A stretch of 64,000 bases of DNA from Pseudonocardia oceani (GCF_019263585.2 NZ_JADQDF010000001.1:868001-932000), one strand, 5' to 3'. Counted from the stretch's first letter, positions 35,068 through 43,379 are shown. The notes: generated by a model from the letters alone, not told the origin. Numbers and translations: made by a program.

Positions 35068-35949
35068 TCATTCGCGGTTGAGCATGTCCTGCGCGCGTCC
35101 CGCGACCTTCTCCATCGAGTTGGGGAGGTCGGTCGTGCCGTACATGCGCGCGTCCGGACGCGTGGGGGGCGGCATGGGGGCGGTCGTCGTCGGCCCCTCG
35201 TGGTAGGTGAACTCGCCCTTCCCGTCGACCGAGGGGCCCTTGGCCCAGCGGCCCTCGGAGGCCTGCTTGCCGTCGCTGAAGTTCAGGTACTGGTAGTTGA
35301 CGTCGGTGTTCTCCTTGCTCTGCGGGAAGTTGCTCGGCACCGGCAGCAGCTCGGCGCCCTCCTCCTGCAGCTCGGCGGCGGCGGCCAGCCACTGGTTCTG
35401 GTGCATGGTGTCGCGCGCGAGCAGGAACGACAGCAGGTCGCGGACACCGTGGTCGTCGGTCATGTGGTAGAGCCGGGCGACCTGGAGGCGGCCCTGCATC
35501 TCGGCGTTGGCGTTGGCCTGGAAGTCAGCGAGCAGGTTGCCGCTCGCGGTGATGAAGGTGCCCTGCCACGGGTTGCCGTTGCTGTCGACGGGGCGGGCGC
35601 CCGCACCGGCGACGATGGCGTGCTGCACATCCATCCCGCCGACGACCGCGGCCACGGTCGGGTCGTCCTGCACGGCGTCGGAGGTGACGCCCAGCGGCGC
35701 CTTCTCCAGCAGCTGGGCGATCATCGTCGCCAGCATCTCGACGTGGCCGATCTCCTCGGACGCGATACCGAAGACGAGGTCGCGGTACTTGCCGGGGATG
35801 TGCATGTTCCAGCCCTGGAACATGTACTGCATGGCCACGGTGATCTCGCCGTACTGCCCGCCCAGCACCTCCTGGAGCTTGCGGGCGTAGACGGCGTCAG
35901 GCTTGTCCGGCGTCGACTTGTACTGCAGTTCCTGGCGGTGGAAGAACAC
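35068..35949 (-). CDS. manganese (non-heme) catalase
   Basis: 293 aa from ATG 35949. Breaks hydrogen peroxide down with a dimanganese centre. The ferritin-like bundle is seen in GEITVAMQYMFQGWN, IASEEIGHVEMLATMIAQLL (bridging Glu and His), then NANAEMQGRLQVARLYHM and LLARDTMHQNQWLAA (Glu/His ligands). The C-terminal ~75 residues are the usual extended tail. The 5' end overlaps the upstream ctaG-like gene by 53 bases. Confidence 0.92.
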   Translation of the reverse strand: MFFHRQELQYKSTPDKPDAVYARKLQEVLGGQYGEITVAMQYMFQGWNMHIPGKYRDLVFGIASEEIGHVEMLATMIAQLLEKAPLGVTSDAVQDDPTVAAVVGGMDVQHAIVAGAGARPVDSNGNPWQGTFITASGNLLADFQANANAEMQGRLQVARLYHMTDDHGVRDLLSFLLARDTMHQNQWLAAAAELQEEGAELLPVPSNFPQSKENTDVNYQYLNFSDGKQASEGRWAKGPSVDGKGEFTYHEGPTTTAPMPPPTRPDARMYGTTDLPNSMEKVAGRAQDMLNRE

Positions 35950-36763
35950 GGTTTCTCCTGGGGCCGTTCGGATGCGGTCGAGCCGGGTGTGCCCGGCGAC
36001 GGGGCCCCGAAACGGACGGCGGGCGGACGCGGTACCAGGACGCGAACAGGGCGACGGCGAGCAGGAGCTCGGCCAGGTCGCCGCCGTAGTACATGAGCGG
36101 GGCGGCGTCGCGCAGGCCGTGCAGGTCGTGGGCGTGAAGCAGTTTCGCCAGGTGCGCGTGCGCCCCGCCGGCGAGCACGAGCACGACGGCGCGGGTGGTC
36201 ACCGACGGGCGGCGCGGCGCCGGGTCCGGGCCCGCGACCGCCCACGCGAACAGCACCCCGGACGCCAGGACGTGCAGGGTCACCAGCGCGCGGACGGTGC
36301 CGTCGGCGGCCGCGAGGGCGTGCAGCGGGGTCAGGTACAGGACGTGGAGCCCGCCGACGGACAGGACCGCGGCGGTGACCGGGTGGGTGAGCACGTGCAG
36401 CGCCCGGCTGCGCAGCACCGCCCGCGCGACGCCCCGGGACGCGACCGGCAGCGCGCCCAGCAGGAGCGTGCCCGGCGCGCCGAGCACCAGCGCGATCGGC
36501 GCGAGCATCCCGAGGAGCAGGTGCTGGACCATGTGCAGGTGGGGGTCGTGGTGCCCGGCCGGCTCCAGCAGGGGCGAGACGGCCAGCGCCACCAGCACCA
36601 GCCCGACGGCGGTGCTCGCCGTGCGCAGCGGCGGCCACGGCCGCCCGCGGGCCCGGACCAGCGCCGCGTACGCGGCCGCCGGCACCAGCACGAGCAGCGC
36701 CGTGAGCAACCATCCCGTCACCGGCGGGCCCGCCGCCGGGGCGACGTGGCCGGCGTGCGTCAC
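35897..36763 (-). CDS. cytochrome c oxidase assembly protein, CtaG family
   Basis: 288 aa from GTG 36763, which overlaps the DUF2243 stop (GTGA). Seven or so membrane segments with the family's conserved histidines: GHHDPHLHMVQHLLLGMLAP, ALHVLTHPVTAAVL, GGAHAHLAKLLHAH, and MYYGGDLAELLLAVALF near the end. CtaG-type proteins help load copper into oxidase. The last ~40 residues are Arg/Pro-rich and run into the catalase gene, perhaps after loss of an earlier stop. Confidence 0.85.
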   Translation of the reverse strand: MTHAGHVAPAAGPPVTGWLLTALLVLVPAAAYAALVRARGRPWPPLRTASTAVGLVLVALAVSPLLEPAGHHDPHLHMVQHLLLGMLAPIALVLGAPGTLLLGALPVASRGVARAVLRSRALHVLTHPVTAAVLSVGGLHVLYLTPLHALAAADGTVRALVTLHVLASGVLFAWAVAGPDPAPRRPSVTTRAVVLVLAGGAHAHLAKLLHAHDLHGLRDAAPLMYYGGDLAELLLAVALFASWYRVRPPSVSGPRRRAHPARPHPNGPRRNRVLPPPGTAVQVDAGQA

Positions 36764-37236
36764 CGGCCGCTCCCCCGCACCGGTGTGCCCTCGTGCCGCC
36801 CGCGCCGGGCGAGCACCGCGCCGACCAGCAGCAGGAGCACCCCGGAGCCGCTCCAGGCGAGGTCGTAGGGCAGCAGGTCCTCGACGTAGCGGACCTGGTG
36901 CACGCGCAGCACCTTGTGGTCGATCACCGCGTCGAAGAGCTGGAAGCCCCCGGCGCCCAGGAACAGCCCGGCCCACGCCGACACCGGGGCCAGCGCACCG
37001 CGGCGGCGCAGGTCGGCGAACCCGAACCCCGCGGCGACGAGCACGACGATCTCCGCGGTGTGCAGCAGACCGTCGGACAGCAGCCCGATCTCCGGCGTCG
37101 CCCGGTCGTAGAAGTGGTGCCACGCCAGGATCTGGTGGAACACGATCTCGTCGACCGCGGCCATCAGCCCGACGCCGATCGCGGCCGCCACGAGCATCGA
37201 CCGGCCGCGCTGCACGGGCCCTCCGGGTGCGTCCAC
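36760..37236 (-). CDS. DUF2243 membrane protein
   Basis: 158 aa from GTG 37236. Four membrane segments; family motifs AVDEIVFHQILAWHHFYD, LLSDGLLHTAEIVVLVA and FDAVIDHKVLRVHQVRY. Function unknown, but in actinobacteria it is regularly next to ctaG, as here, and overlaps it by 4 bases, so the two products probably work together in the membrane. Confidence 0.85.
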   Translation of the reverse strand: MDAPGGPVQRGRSMLVAAAIGVGLMAAVDEIVFHQILAWHHFYDRATPEIGLLSDGLLHTAEIVVLVAAGFGFADLRRRGALAPVSAWAGLFLGAGGFQLFDAVIDHKVLRVHQVRYVEDLLPYDLAWSGSGVLLLLVGAVLARRGRHEGTPVRGSGR

Positions 37237-37279
37237 GCCGCCGGGCTACCCGGCGGAGGGCGGCGGTGAACAGGTCCGA

Positions 37280-37516
37280 TCAGGCGCTACGACCGTAGAA
37301 CAGCTCCTGGGTCAGGGTGTTGAGCCGGTCGCCGGGCCGCGCGGAGTAGGCGAGCACCGCGTTGATCCGCGGCCGCCCCCCCGCCACCGGGGTCACGCGA
37401 TGCAGCGAGTGCCGGCCCCGGTGCGCCCGCCCGCGCGCGCGTCCGGCCTCCGCGGCCAGCGCCTGCCCACGACCGCCGTCGAGCCGGTGGATCGGGTAGC
37501 GGTCGAGGTCGACCAC
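37280..37516 (-). pseudogene. C-terminal remnant of a 2OG-Fe(II) oxygenase-like gene
   Basis: The last ~35 residues (RHSLHRVTPVAGGRPRINAV, LAYSARPGDRLN) look like the end of a 2-oxoglutarate/iron oxygenase with the distal His and Arg. Upstream the sequence loses any pattern and shows signs of a frame change, and the first metal-binding half is absent. Moderate support only. Confidence 0.4.
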
Positions 37517-37602
37517 CTCGGCGAGGTCCGGGGGCGGGGGTCACCGGTCGAGCATCGCAGGGCCCGGGCTTCGCGCCCACGTCAGCGGATAGCTCCAGGG
37601 CC

Positions 37603-37963
37603 ATGACGAGGAGCGCGATCTGGCAGGGACTGGTCGCCGGCGCCGCCGGGGCCGTGGTGATGACGCTGGGCGAGAAGGTCGAGCAGCGGTGGACGCACCG
37701 CCCGGACTCGCGGGTGCCGGCCAGCCAACGACCAGGTCCGGGAGAACGCCACCGGCGTCGGCGCGCCGCCGCAGACCTGGCCGCGGCCCGAGCTCGCCGT
37801 GGACCTGCTGCACAAGGCGGTGTTCGCCGCGGCCACCGGGATCGTCGCCGACGCGCTGGCCGCCCGGTCCGGCCCGGGACCGGGTCAGCGGCACGCGGCG
37901 CAGCACCCGGGACGGGTCGCCGACGCCGGTCCGCTGCCCCGCGACCAGGGGCTGCAGTCCTGA
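37603..37963 (+). pseudogene. small membrane-protein gene with deletion and frameshift
   Basis: ATG 37603 reads IWQGLVAGAAGAVVMTLGEK and VEQRWTHRPDSRVPAS, then the frame is lost at ~37725. From there a different frame reads NDQVRENATGVGAPPQTWPR, PELAVDLLHKAVFAAATGIV and ADALAARSGPGPGQRHAAQ to the stop at 37961-37963. The two ends look like the ends of one longer actinobacterial protein whose middle (about 70-80 residues) has been deleted with a frame change. Confidence 0.6.
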
Positions 37964-37977
37964 GCTAGGTTCGTCGC

Positions 37978-39177
37978 GTGAAGGCACTGCTCCTGGAAGG
38001 CATCCACCCGGACGCGGCCGAGGCGTTCCGGCGCGCGGGCCACGAGGTCGAGACGCGCAAGGGCTCGCTGAGCGAGGACGAGCTCGTCGACGTGCTGCCG
38101 GGGGTGTCGCTGCTCGGGATCCGGTCCAACACCAAGGTCACCGCGCGCGTGCTCGACGCGGGCAAGGACCTGCTGGCCATCGGCTGCTTCTGCATCGGCA
38201 CCAACCAGGTCGACCTCGCGGGCGCCACCGAGCGCGGCGTCGCGGTCTTCAACGCGCCGTTCTCCAACACGCGCAGCGTCGTCGAGCTGGTGCTGGGCGA
38301 GATCATCGCGCTGGCCCGGCGGCTGCCGGAGAAGACCCAGCGGATGCACGAGGGCGTCTGGGACAAGTCGGCGCGCGGCAGCCACGAGGTCCGCGGCCGC
38401 ACGCTGGGCATCGTCGGCTACGGCAACATCGGCACGCAGCTGTCCAACGTCGCCGAGTCCGTCGGCCTGCGGGTGATCTTCTTCGACACCGCTGACCGCC
38501 TCGCCCACGGCAACGCGCGCCGCGTCCGCACACTCGGCGAGCTGCTGGCCGCCTCCGACGTCGTGAGCCTGCACGTCGACGGCAGGCTCGGCAACGCCGG
38601 GCTGTTCGGCGCCGAGCAGTTCGCGCAGATGAAGCCGGGCGCGATCTTCATCAATGCCTCGCGCGGCATGGTCGTCGACGACAACGCGCTGCGCGACAAC
38701 ATCCTGTCCGGGCACCTCGCCGGCGCCGCGATCGACGTCTTCCCGTCCGAACCCAAGGCCCAGGGCGACCCCTTCGAGTCGCCGCTGCGCGGCCTCGACA
38801 ACGTCATCCTCACCCCGCACGTCGGCGGCTCGACGCAGGAGGCGCAGGAGGAGATCGGCTGGTTCGTCTCGGGCAAGCTGCTCGGGTTCGTCGCCGCGGG
38901 CAGCACCGAGCTGTCGGTGAACATGCCGCAGGTGGCGGCCCCGCAGCCCGCCGGCTCGTTCCGGATGGGCTACCTGCACACCAGCGTCCCCGGCGTGCTC
39001 GCCGGCCTCAACCGGTCGCTCGCCGAGGCGGGCGTCAACGTCGTCGGGCAGTCCCTGTCGACGCGCGGCGAGCAGGGCTACGTCGTCACCGACACCGACG
39101 CCGCGCTGCCCGAGTCGGTGCCGGCCGACCTGCTGCGCTCGCCGTACACCGTCTGGCTGCGCTCCTGGCGGCTCTGA
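37978..39177 (+). CDS. serA: D-3-phosphoglycerate dehydrogenase
   Basis: 399 aa from GTG 37978. First step of serine synthesis. NAD-binding motif GIVGYGNIGTQ, catalytic Arg/Glu/His in INASRGMVVDD, DVFPSEPKA and LTPHVGGST. A C-terminal ACT domain (SVPGVLAGLNRSLAEAGVNV) gives serine feedback. Of the ~410-aa E. coli type rather than the ~530-aa type common in actinobacteria; LLAIGCFCIGTNQVD is characteristic of that group. Confidence 0.92.
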   Translation: MKALLLEGIHPDAAEAFRRAGHEVETRKGSLSEDELVDVLPGVSLLGIRSNTKVTARVLDAGKDLLAIGCFCIGTNQVDLAGATERGVAVFNAPFSNTRSVVELVLGEIIALARRLPEKTQRMHEGVWDKSARGSHEVRGRTLGIVGYGNIGTQLSNVAESVGLRVIFFDTADRLAHGNARRVRTLGELLAASDVVSLHVDGRLGNAGLFGAEQFAQMKPGAIFINASRGMVVDDNALRDNILSGHLAGAAIDVFPSEPKAQGDPFESPLRGLDNVILTPHVGGSTQEAQEEIGWFVSGKLLGFVAAGSTELSVNMPQVAAPQPAGSFRMGYLHTSVPGVLAGLNRSLAEAGVNVVGQSLSTRGEQGYVVTDTDAALPESVPADLLRSPYTVWLRSWRL

Positions 39178-39854
39178 CCGCCGGTCAGCGGAGCGCCCCG
39201 GCCCTCGCGGGAGCCGGTGTAGGCCCACTCCCGCAGCCCGGACAGCAGCCGGACCGGCCGCAGGCCGGGGGCGGTGTGCAGGACCGGGTCGAAGGTCAGC
39301 GGTGCCGGGTCGGTGCGGACGGCGTCGAGCCGCAGCGTGCCGACGCGGCGCGCGCCGCCCGCGACGAGCTCGGTCACCGCGCACACCACGGGCCCGCGCC
39401 CGACCGCCTCGGCGACCCGCGCGACGTCCGCGCCCTCCCCCGCCGGGCCGTCGGGCGTCTCGAGGCCGGGCCAGACGAGGCGCCCGCCCGCGGTGTAGGG
39501 CAGGACCGTGCTCCACGGCCGCCCCCACCAGGAGCGGGCCGGCACCAGCAGCGGGTGCGCCCACCCGCGCCCGGCGACGGAGGCGAGCAGCAGGTCGAAC
39601 GGGCCGTGGTCGGCCGGGACGCGCAGCGCGATCCCGAGCAGGTCGGGCCACCCGCCGGGCAGCCCGACCGACCGCGACACCCGCACCCGCGCGGGACGCG
39701 GCCCGGCTGCGCCCAGTGCGCGCCCGAGCAGACTGTCCGGGTCGAGGTCGATCTCGGCGTCGACCTCGACCCCGGTGGTGTGCACGGCCCGGCCGCGGCG
39801 CCACCGCGCCACTCCCCGGAACGCCGTCTCGACGACCGTCCTCCACGGGTTCAT
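39078..39854 (-). CDS. conserved hypothetical protein (often labelled phosphodiesterase)
   Basis: 258 aa from ATG 39854. Core pattern: VHTTGVEVDAEIDLD, RVRVSRSVGLPGGWPDLLGI, DLLLASVAGRGWAHPLL, TVLPYTAGGRLVW. I recall similar actinobacterial proteins named phosphodiesterase without experimental support. The frame continues 100 bases into the convergent serA gene; the conserved part ends at REWAYTGSREGRG, so the natural stop was probably lost. Function unknown. Confidence 0.65.
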   Translation of the reverse strand: MNPWRTVVETAFRGVARWRRGRAVHTTGVEVDAEIDLDPDSLLGRALGAAGPRPARVRVSRSVGLPGGWPDLLGIALRVPADHGPFDLLLASVAGRGWAHPLLVPARSWWGRPWSTVLPYTAGGRLVWPGLETPDGPAGEGADVARVAEAVGRGPVVCAVTELVAGGARRVGTLRLDAVRTDPAPLTFDPVLHTAPGLRPVRLLSGLREWAYTGSREGRGAPLTGGQSRQERSQTVYGERSRSAGTDSGSAASVSVTT

Positions 39855-39925
39855 GCCCGTCCGGTACCCGCCGCACGCGGCGGGAACCGCGGTTGACGAC
39901 CCGGGCGACGGGTACCGGTGTGGTC

Positions 39926-40132
39926 ATGGCTCTGTTCCGCAGGACACGCCGGCTCCCGACCGACCGCCGCGGCCGCTTCGGGCTGTGGGGACCCGTCCCG
40001 TACTACTCGCGCCGCACCCGGGGCGGATCCCAGGTGTCGGTGGGCGGGTGCGGGTGCTGCCTGCCGATCCCGCTGCTGGTCGCGACCGGGACCGTGGGCG
40101 GGGTGCGGGCGCTGTGGCGCCGGCTGCGCTGA
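39926..40132 (+). CDS. small basic protein with GCGCC motif, 68 aa
   Basis: ATG 39926: MALFRRTRRLPTDRRGRFGL, then GGCGCCLPIPLLVATGTVGG and a basic C-terminus. One short hydrophobic segment after the cysteines suggests a membrane-bound or lipid-modified small protein. Unrecognised. Its stop codon is inside the first copy of a 14-bp tandem repeat. Confidence 0.55.
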   Translation: MALFRRTRRLPTDRRGRFGLWGPVPYYSRRTRGGSQVSVGGCGCCLPIPLLVATGTVGGVRALWRRLR

Positions 40133-40167
40133 GTCCGGTGCGCTGAGTCCGGTGCGCTGAGTCCCGG
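40125..40167. repeat. three 14-bp tandem copies starting at a stop codon
   Basis: TGCGCTGAGTCCGG is present at 40125, 40139 and 40153 (last copy with one extra C). The TGA in the first copy ends the 68-aa gene; the repeat ends just before the stop of the converging gene. Confidence 0.85.
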
Positions 40168-40503
40168 TCAGCGCTGGGCGTCGAGCTCGGCCTGCTGGAC
40201 GGCCAGCGGCGCGCCGGCGAGGTCCTCCTCGTTGCACAGCAGCTTGACCTCGTAGTACGGCGACCCGGCGCGGTCGTCGTAGTCGAGGTGGACGGCGATG
40301 ACGTCGAGCGGCTCCCCCAGCCAGTCCTGTGCCGCCCGCAGCCAGGCCGCCGAGCGCTCCAGGGCCGTGGGCAAGTCGTCGTCGCGGAACTGCACCGGGC
40401 GGTAGGGCACCTGCTGCACCTCGTCGCGCGGATGCTGCGGCCGGGGCAGGTCGGTGGCCAGTCCGGCCTCGTCCAGGGTCAGGGCGACGGTCTTCTCACT
40501 CAC
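40168..40503 (-). CDS. hypothetical protein, 111 aa
   Basis: GTG 40503. Acidic, soluble; PYRPVQFRDDDLPTALERSA and GEPLDVIAVHLDYDDRAGSP, then YYEVKLLCNEEDL. Looks like a small alpha/beta protein conserved in actinobacteria; no function known to me. Confidence 0.55.
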   Translation of the reverse strand: MSEKTVALTLDEAGLATDLPRPQHPRDEVQQVPYRPVQFRDDDLPTALERSAAWLRAAQDWLGEPLDVIAVHLDYDDRAGSPYYEVKLLCNEEDLAGAPLAVQQAELDAQR

Positions 40504-40619
40504 GCGCACAGGGTGGCGCACCCCGGCGGGCCGGGCAAGCCGTCGGCCCCGGGCCGGTCGCCCGGTCGGCGTCGTCGAGGCCGTCCCGCGGCGTCGCACG
40601 GTGGCGTCGCACGGCGACG

Positions 40620-41243
40620 TCACACGGCGTCGGGCAGGAACAGCCGGCGCAGCAGGTCGGCCATCCAGCGCTCGTAGCGCTCGGGCGTCCAGCCCCGCTC
40701 GGCCACGGTCTTGCGGTAGACCATCGGCGATCCGACCGACCACAGCACGTCGGTCACGGCGTCGGCGTCGTAGCCCTCGCGCAGCGCGGTCTTCCCGGCC
40801 AGGCGCTCGGCGACCATCCGCGAGCCCGCCAGGCGCTGGGCCTGCAGCGACTCCCAGAGCGCGCCGACGTCGGGGTCGGCGGTCGACGCCGCCTCGACCG
40901 CGCTGTAGACCGCGGCGACGCGCCGCCCCATGGTCGTGATGTTGCGGGCGTGGAGGGCGAGCATCCGGTGCGGGTCGGGCTCGTCCATCATCTCGACGAA
41001 CCACGGCCGCTCGCGCACCGGCACGGGCTCGTCGTCGCCGCTCAGGGCGATGTCCACGACCTCCCTGAGGATCGCCGCCTTGCCCCCGGTCGCGGTGAAG
41101 ACCGTGGGGCGGGCCACCCCGGCGGCCGCGGCGATCTGCTCGATCGACGTCGCCAGGAAGCCCTGCTCCGCGTAGAGCCGTCCGGCCGCGTCGAGGATCG
41201 CCTGCCGCGCCCCGCCCCTGGCCATCCTCTTGACCTGCGTCAC
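40620..41243 (-). CDS. TetR-family regulator
   Basis: 207 aa. HTH in the N-terminus: ILDAAGRLYAEQGFLATSIE, QIAAAAGVARPTVFTATGG. GTG 41243 is taken as start because a minus-strand TATAAT (41250-41255) would put the transcript start at about that codon, i.e. leaderless; an internal ATG at 41225 is the alternative. Divergent from a cupin gene with overlapping promoters and a dyad, so it likely represses itself and the cupin. Confidence 0.85.
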   Translation of the reverse strand: MTQVKRMARGGARQAILDAAGRLYAEQGFLATSIEQIAAAAGVARPTVFTATGGKAAILREVVDIALSGDDEPVPVRERPWFVEMMDEPDPHRMLALHARNITTMGRRVAAVYSAVEAASTADPDVGALWESLQAQRLAGSRMVAERLAGKTALREGYDADAVTDVLWSVGSPMVYRKTVAERGWTPERYERWMADLLRRLFLPDAV

Positions 41244-41290
41244 ACCGTCATTATACTGACAGTCTGATTAGACCCTCAGTCTAGTAGGAG
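41230..41290. promoter_or_regulatory. overlapping divergent promoters and dyad, tetR/cupin
   Basis: Forward: -35 TTGACC (41230-41235), 16-bp spacer, -10 TATACT (41252-41257). Reverse: -10 TATAAT on the minus strand (41250-41255). Just downstream of the forward -10 lies GTCT-GATT-AGAC (41262-41273) with related CAGTCTAG (41277-41284), a probable TetR operator. The stretch is strikingly AT-rich for this genome. Confidence 0.65.
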
Positions 41291-41296
41291 GCGACC

Positions 41297-41782
41297 ATGT
41301 CCTTCCACCTGCCCGACGGCGCCGGCGACGCCTGGTGGTTCCTCGACACGCGGATGACGGTCAAGGCCGATCGCGCGGCCACGGGCGGGGCGTACACCCT
41401 GCTGGAGTTCGCGGCACCCCCCGGCTTCGGGCCGCCGCGGCACGTGCACGGCACGGAGGACGAGGCGTTCCTCGTGCTCACCGGCGCCCTGCACGTCGAG
41501 TGCGGCGCCGACGCCTTCGACGTCTCCCCCGGCGGGTTCGTGTTCCTGCCCAGGGCGGTGCCGCACGCGTTCGTCGTGAGCTCCGCCGAGCCGGTGCGCG
41601 CCCTGCAGATCACCAGCCCGGGCGGGTTCGAGGACTTCGTGGCGGCGGTCGGCAGCCGGGCGGACGGGCCGGGGCTGCCCCCGCCGTCGGTCCCGGACGT
41701 GCCGCGCCTCGCGGCGGCCGCCGCCCGCTTCGGCTCCGAGGTCGTCGGCCCGCCGCCGGGTGTCCCCGCGCCTCGCGGCTGA
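41297..41782 (+). CDS. cupin-domain protein (quercetin-dioxygenase-like)
   Basis: 161 aa from ATG 41297, with TAGGAGG 8 bases upstream. Cupin motif 1: PPRHVHGTEDEAFLVLTGAL (His, His, Glu); motif 2: FLPRAVPHAFVV (His), so a full metal site. Likely a dioxygenase-like or ligand-binding cupin, controlled by the divergent TetR. Confidence 0.82.
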   Translation: MSFHLPDGAGDAWWFLDTRMTVKADRAATGGAYTLLEFAAPPGFGPPRHVHGTEDEAFLVLTGALHVECGADAFDVSPGGFVFLPRAVPHAFVVSSAEPVRALQITSPGGFEDFVAAVGSRADGPGLPPPSVPDVPRLAAAAARFGSEVVGPPPGVPAPRG

Positions 41783-41889
41783 CGGTCCCGGCGCGGCGGC
41801 CGGTTCCGTTGCGGGAGCGGTGCAGCAGCGGCGCGCCACAGGCCGAACCGTTAACCTGGTCCCGATCGTCGGAACGCAAGAGGGACGAG

Positions 41890-42291
41890 ATGCACCACCA
41901 CCACGCGACCGCCACCGGCCTCGCGGTCACGGCCACCCGGCCCGCATCGGGACTCGCGGTCGTGCGGGTCCGCGGCGAGCTCGACCGCGACACCGAGCCG
42001 TACTTCACCCGGTGCCTGCAGACGCTGCTCGACGCAGCCACCGAGGTCGTCGTCGTCGACCTCGCGGAGGTCACGTTCCTCGCCGCGCGCGGGGTCGACG
42101 CGGTGGTCGAGGGCGCCACGCGGGCCGGCGCCCAGGAGGTGGCGCTGCGGCTGGTCGGGCGCCGCAGCGACGCCGTCGTGCGGGCCTTCTCCGCCGCCGG
42201 GGCGCTCGACCTGCTCGATCCCGAGCCCGACGCCGACGACGTGCTGCGCGCGCTCCTGCCGGGCCGCGGGGAGGACGGCGGGTCGCCGTGA
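41890..42291 (+). CDS. STAS-domain protein (anti-sigma antagonist type)
   Basis: 133 aa from ATG 41890; natural N-terminus MHHHHATATG. STAS fold with AVVRVRGELDRDTEPYFTRC and VVVVDLAEVTFLAARGVDAV; the position usually occupied by the phospho-serine (D-S-S/T-G) reads AARG, so classical phosphorylation is not possible. Overlaps the MerR gene by GTGA. Belongs to the partner-switch cluster around it. Confidence 0.8.
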   Translation: MHHHHATATGLAVTATRPASGLAVVRVRGELDRDTEPYFTRCLQTLLDAATEVVVVDLAEVTFLAARGVDAVVEGATRAGAQEVALRLVGRRSDAVVRAFSAAGALDLLDPEPDADDVLRALLPGRGEDGGSP

Positions 42292-43214
42292 CGGCGGAGG
42301 GTCCCGGCCAGGCGCCGTCCCCGCTCTGGACCGCGGGGGCCGTGGCGCGGCAGATCGGCGTCGCGCCGTCGACGCTGCGGAGCTGGAGCCGCCGCCACGG
42401 GCTGAGCGCCACCGGCCACCGCGACGGCACGCACCGCCGCTACACCGAGCAGGACGTCGCCGTGCTGGAGGCGGTGCGCCGCCACGTCGGCGAGGGCGTG
42501 CCGGTCGCGGTCGCGGCCGGGATCGCCCGCGGGTCGGCGGCGCAGGCCGCACCCGTGCCCGCGGGGGCGCCCGCCCCGCCGCGGCGCCCGATCACGCAGG
42601 CGCTCGTCCGGGGCGCCCTGCGCCTCGACGCCGACGCCGTGCTCGACACCCTCACGGCCGCGCTGGGCGCCGAGGGCGTCTTCGCGGTGTGGGAGCGCTC
42701 GTGCGTCCCCGCCCTGCGCAGCGTGGGCCGGCGCGCCGGGGCCGACGAGGCCTGCATCGGCGCCGAGCACCTGCTGTCGTGGTGCGTGACGACGGCGCTG
42801 CACCGGCACAGCGCCCGGCACGGGTCCCGCACCGGCCCGTCGGGCGCGTCACCCCGGGTCCTGCTCGCCTGCACCGACGGCGAGCGCCACCACCTCGGCC
42901 TCGACGCCCTGCACGCCGCCCTGGCCGAGCGGGGCGTCGCCGCCACGGTGTTCGGCGCGTCGCTGCCCGCCCCCGCCGTCGTGGCCGCCGCGCGGGCCCG
43001 GCCCACCGACGTCGTCGTCCTGTGGTCGCAGGCCGCGCGCACCGGGCGCCCCGGCGTGCTGCGGGCGCTGCTCCCGGCGGCCGGGTCGGTCCTCGCCGCC
43101 GGACCGGGGTGGGGCGGGTCGCGCCTGCCGGCCGGGACCGCGCACGTGACCAGCCTGGGCGGGGCCGTCGACGCGGTGCTCGCGGCGCACCCCCTGGCGG
43201 TGGCGGGCGGCTAG
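42288..43214 (+). CDS. MerR-family regulator with B12-binding-like domain
   Basis: 308 aa from GTG 42288. Residues ~13-75 are a MerR HTH (WTAGAVARQIGVAPSTLRSW, HRRYTEQDVAVLEAV). Residues ~105-175 match the helical cap and ~188-300 the Rossmann half of cobalamin-binding domains: the lower-ligand motif ExHxxG is E199/H201/G204 (GERHHLGL) and the cap Glu-His is E160-H161. The tryptophan expected ten residues before that Glu in CarH light sensors is Ala150. A DNA-binding, possibly B12-dependent regulator; light sensing is doubtful. Confidence 0.75.
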   Translation: MTAEGPGQAPSPLWTAGAVARQIGVAPSTLRSWSRRHGLSATGHRDGTHRRYTEQDVAVLEAVRRHVGEGVPVAVAAGIARGSAAQAAPVPAGAPAPPRRPITQALVRGALRLDADAVLDTLTAALGAEGVFAVWERSCVPALRSVGRRAGADEACIGAEHLLSWCVTTALHRHSARHGSRTGPSGASPRVLLACTDGERHHLGLDALHAALAERGVAATVFGASLPAPAVVAAARARPTDVVVLWSQAARTGRPGVLRALLPAAGSVLAAGPGWGGSRLPAGTAHVTSLGGAVDAVLAAHPLAVAGG

Positions 43215-43379
43215 GAGGGTGCTGAAGAACTCCGGCCGTCGCGAGCGTCGTCCAGGTGGTGTCATCGCCAGGCGGGCGGATGCGGCGATACCGCTGTTGT
43301 ATCGCCGTTTCCGCCCAACGCCGCGAGGGCGCCGCCTGGGCGTCGCGCAGTAGGCCCGAGTTGTTCAGCGCGCTCCTAG
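43211..43379. mobile_element. 161-bp MITE-like element flanked by CTAG
   Basis: Element 43215-43375: its ends GAGGGTGCTGAAGAACTC and (inverted) GAGCGCGCTGAACAACTC differ at three of 18 positions, and CTAG flanks both sides (43211-43214, 43376-43379) as a 4-bp target duplication. No coding capacity. The centre folds: GGGCGGA + CGGCGATAC (43274-43291) pair with GTATCGCCG + TCCGCCC (43299-43316). CTAG duplications are known for the IS5 group, so it may be moved by such a transposase. Confidence 0.7.

Noticed and set aside
37885..39927. 680-codon minus-strand frame across serA
   Set aside because: Mirror of serA in a GC-rich background; the real minus gene here is the one starting at 39854 in another frame.
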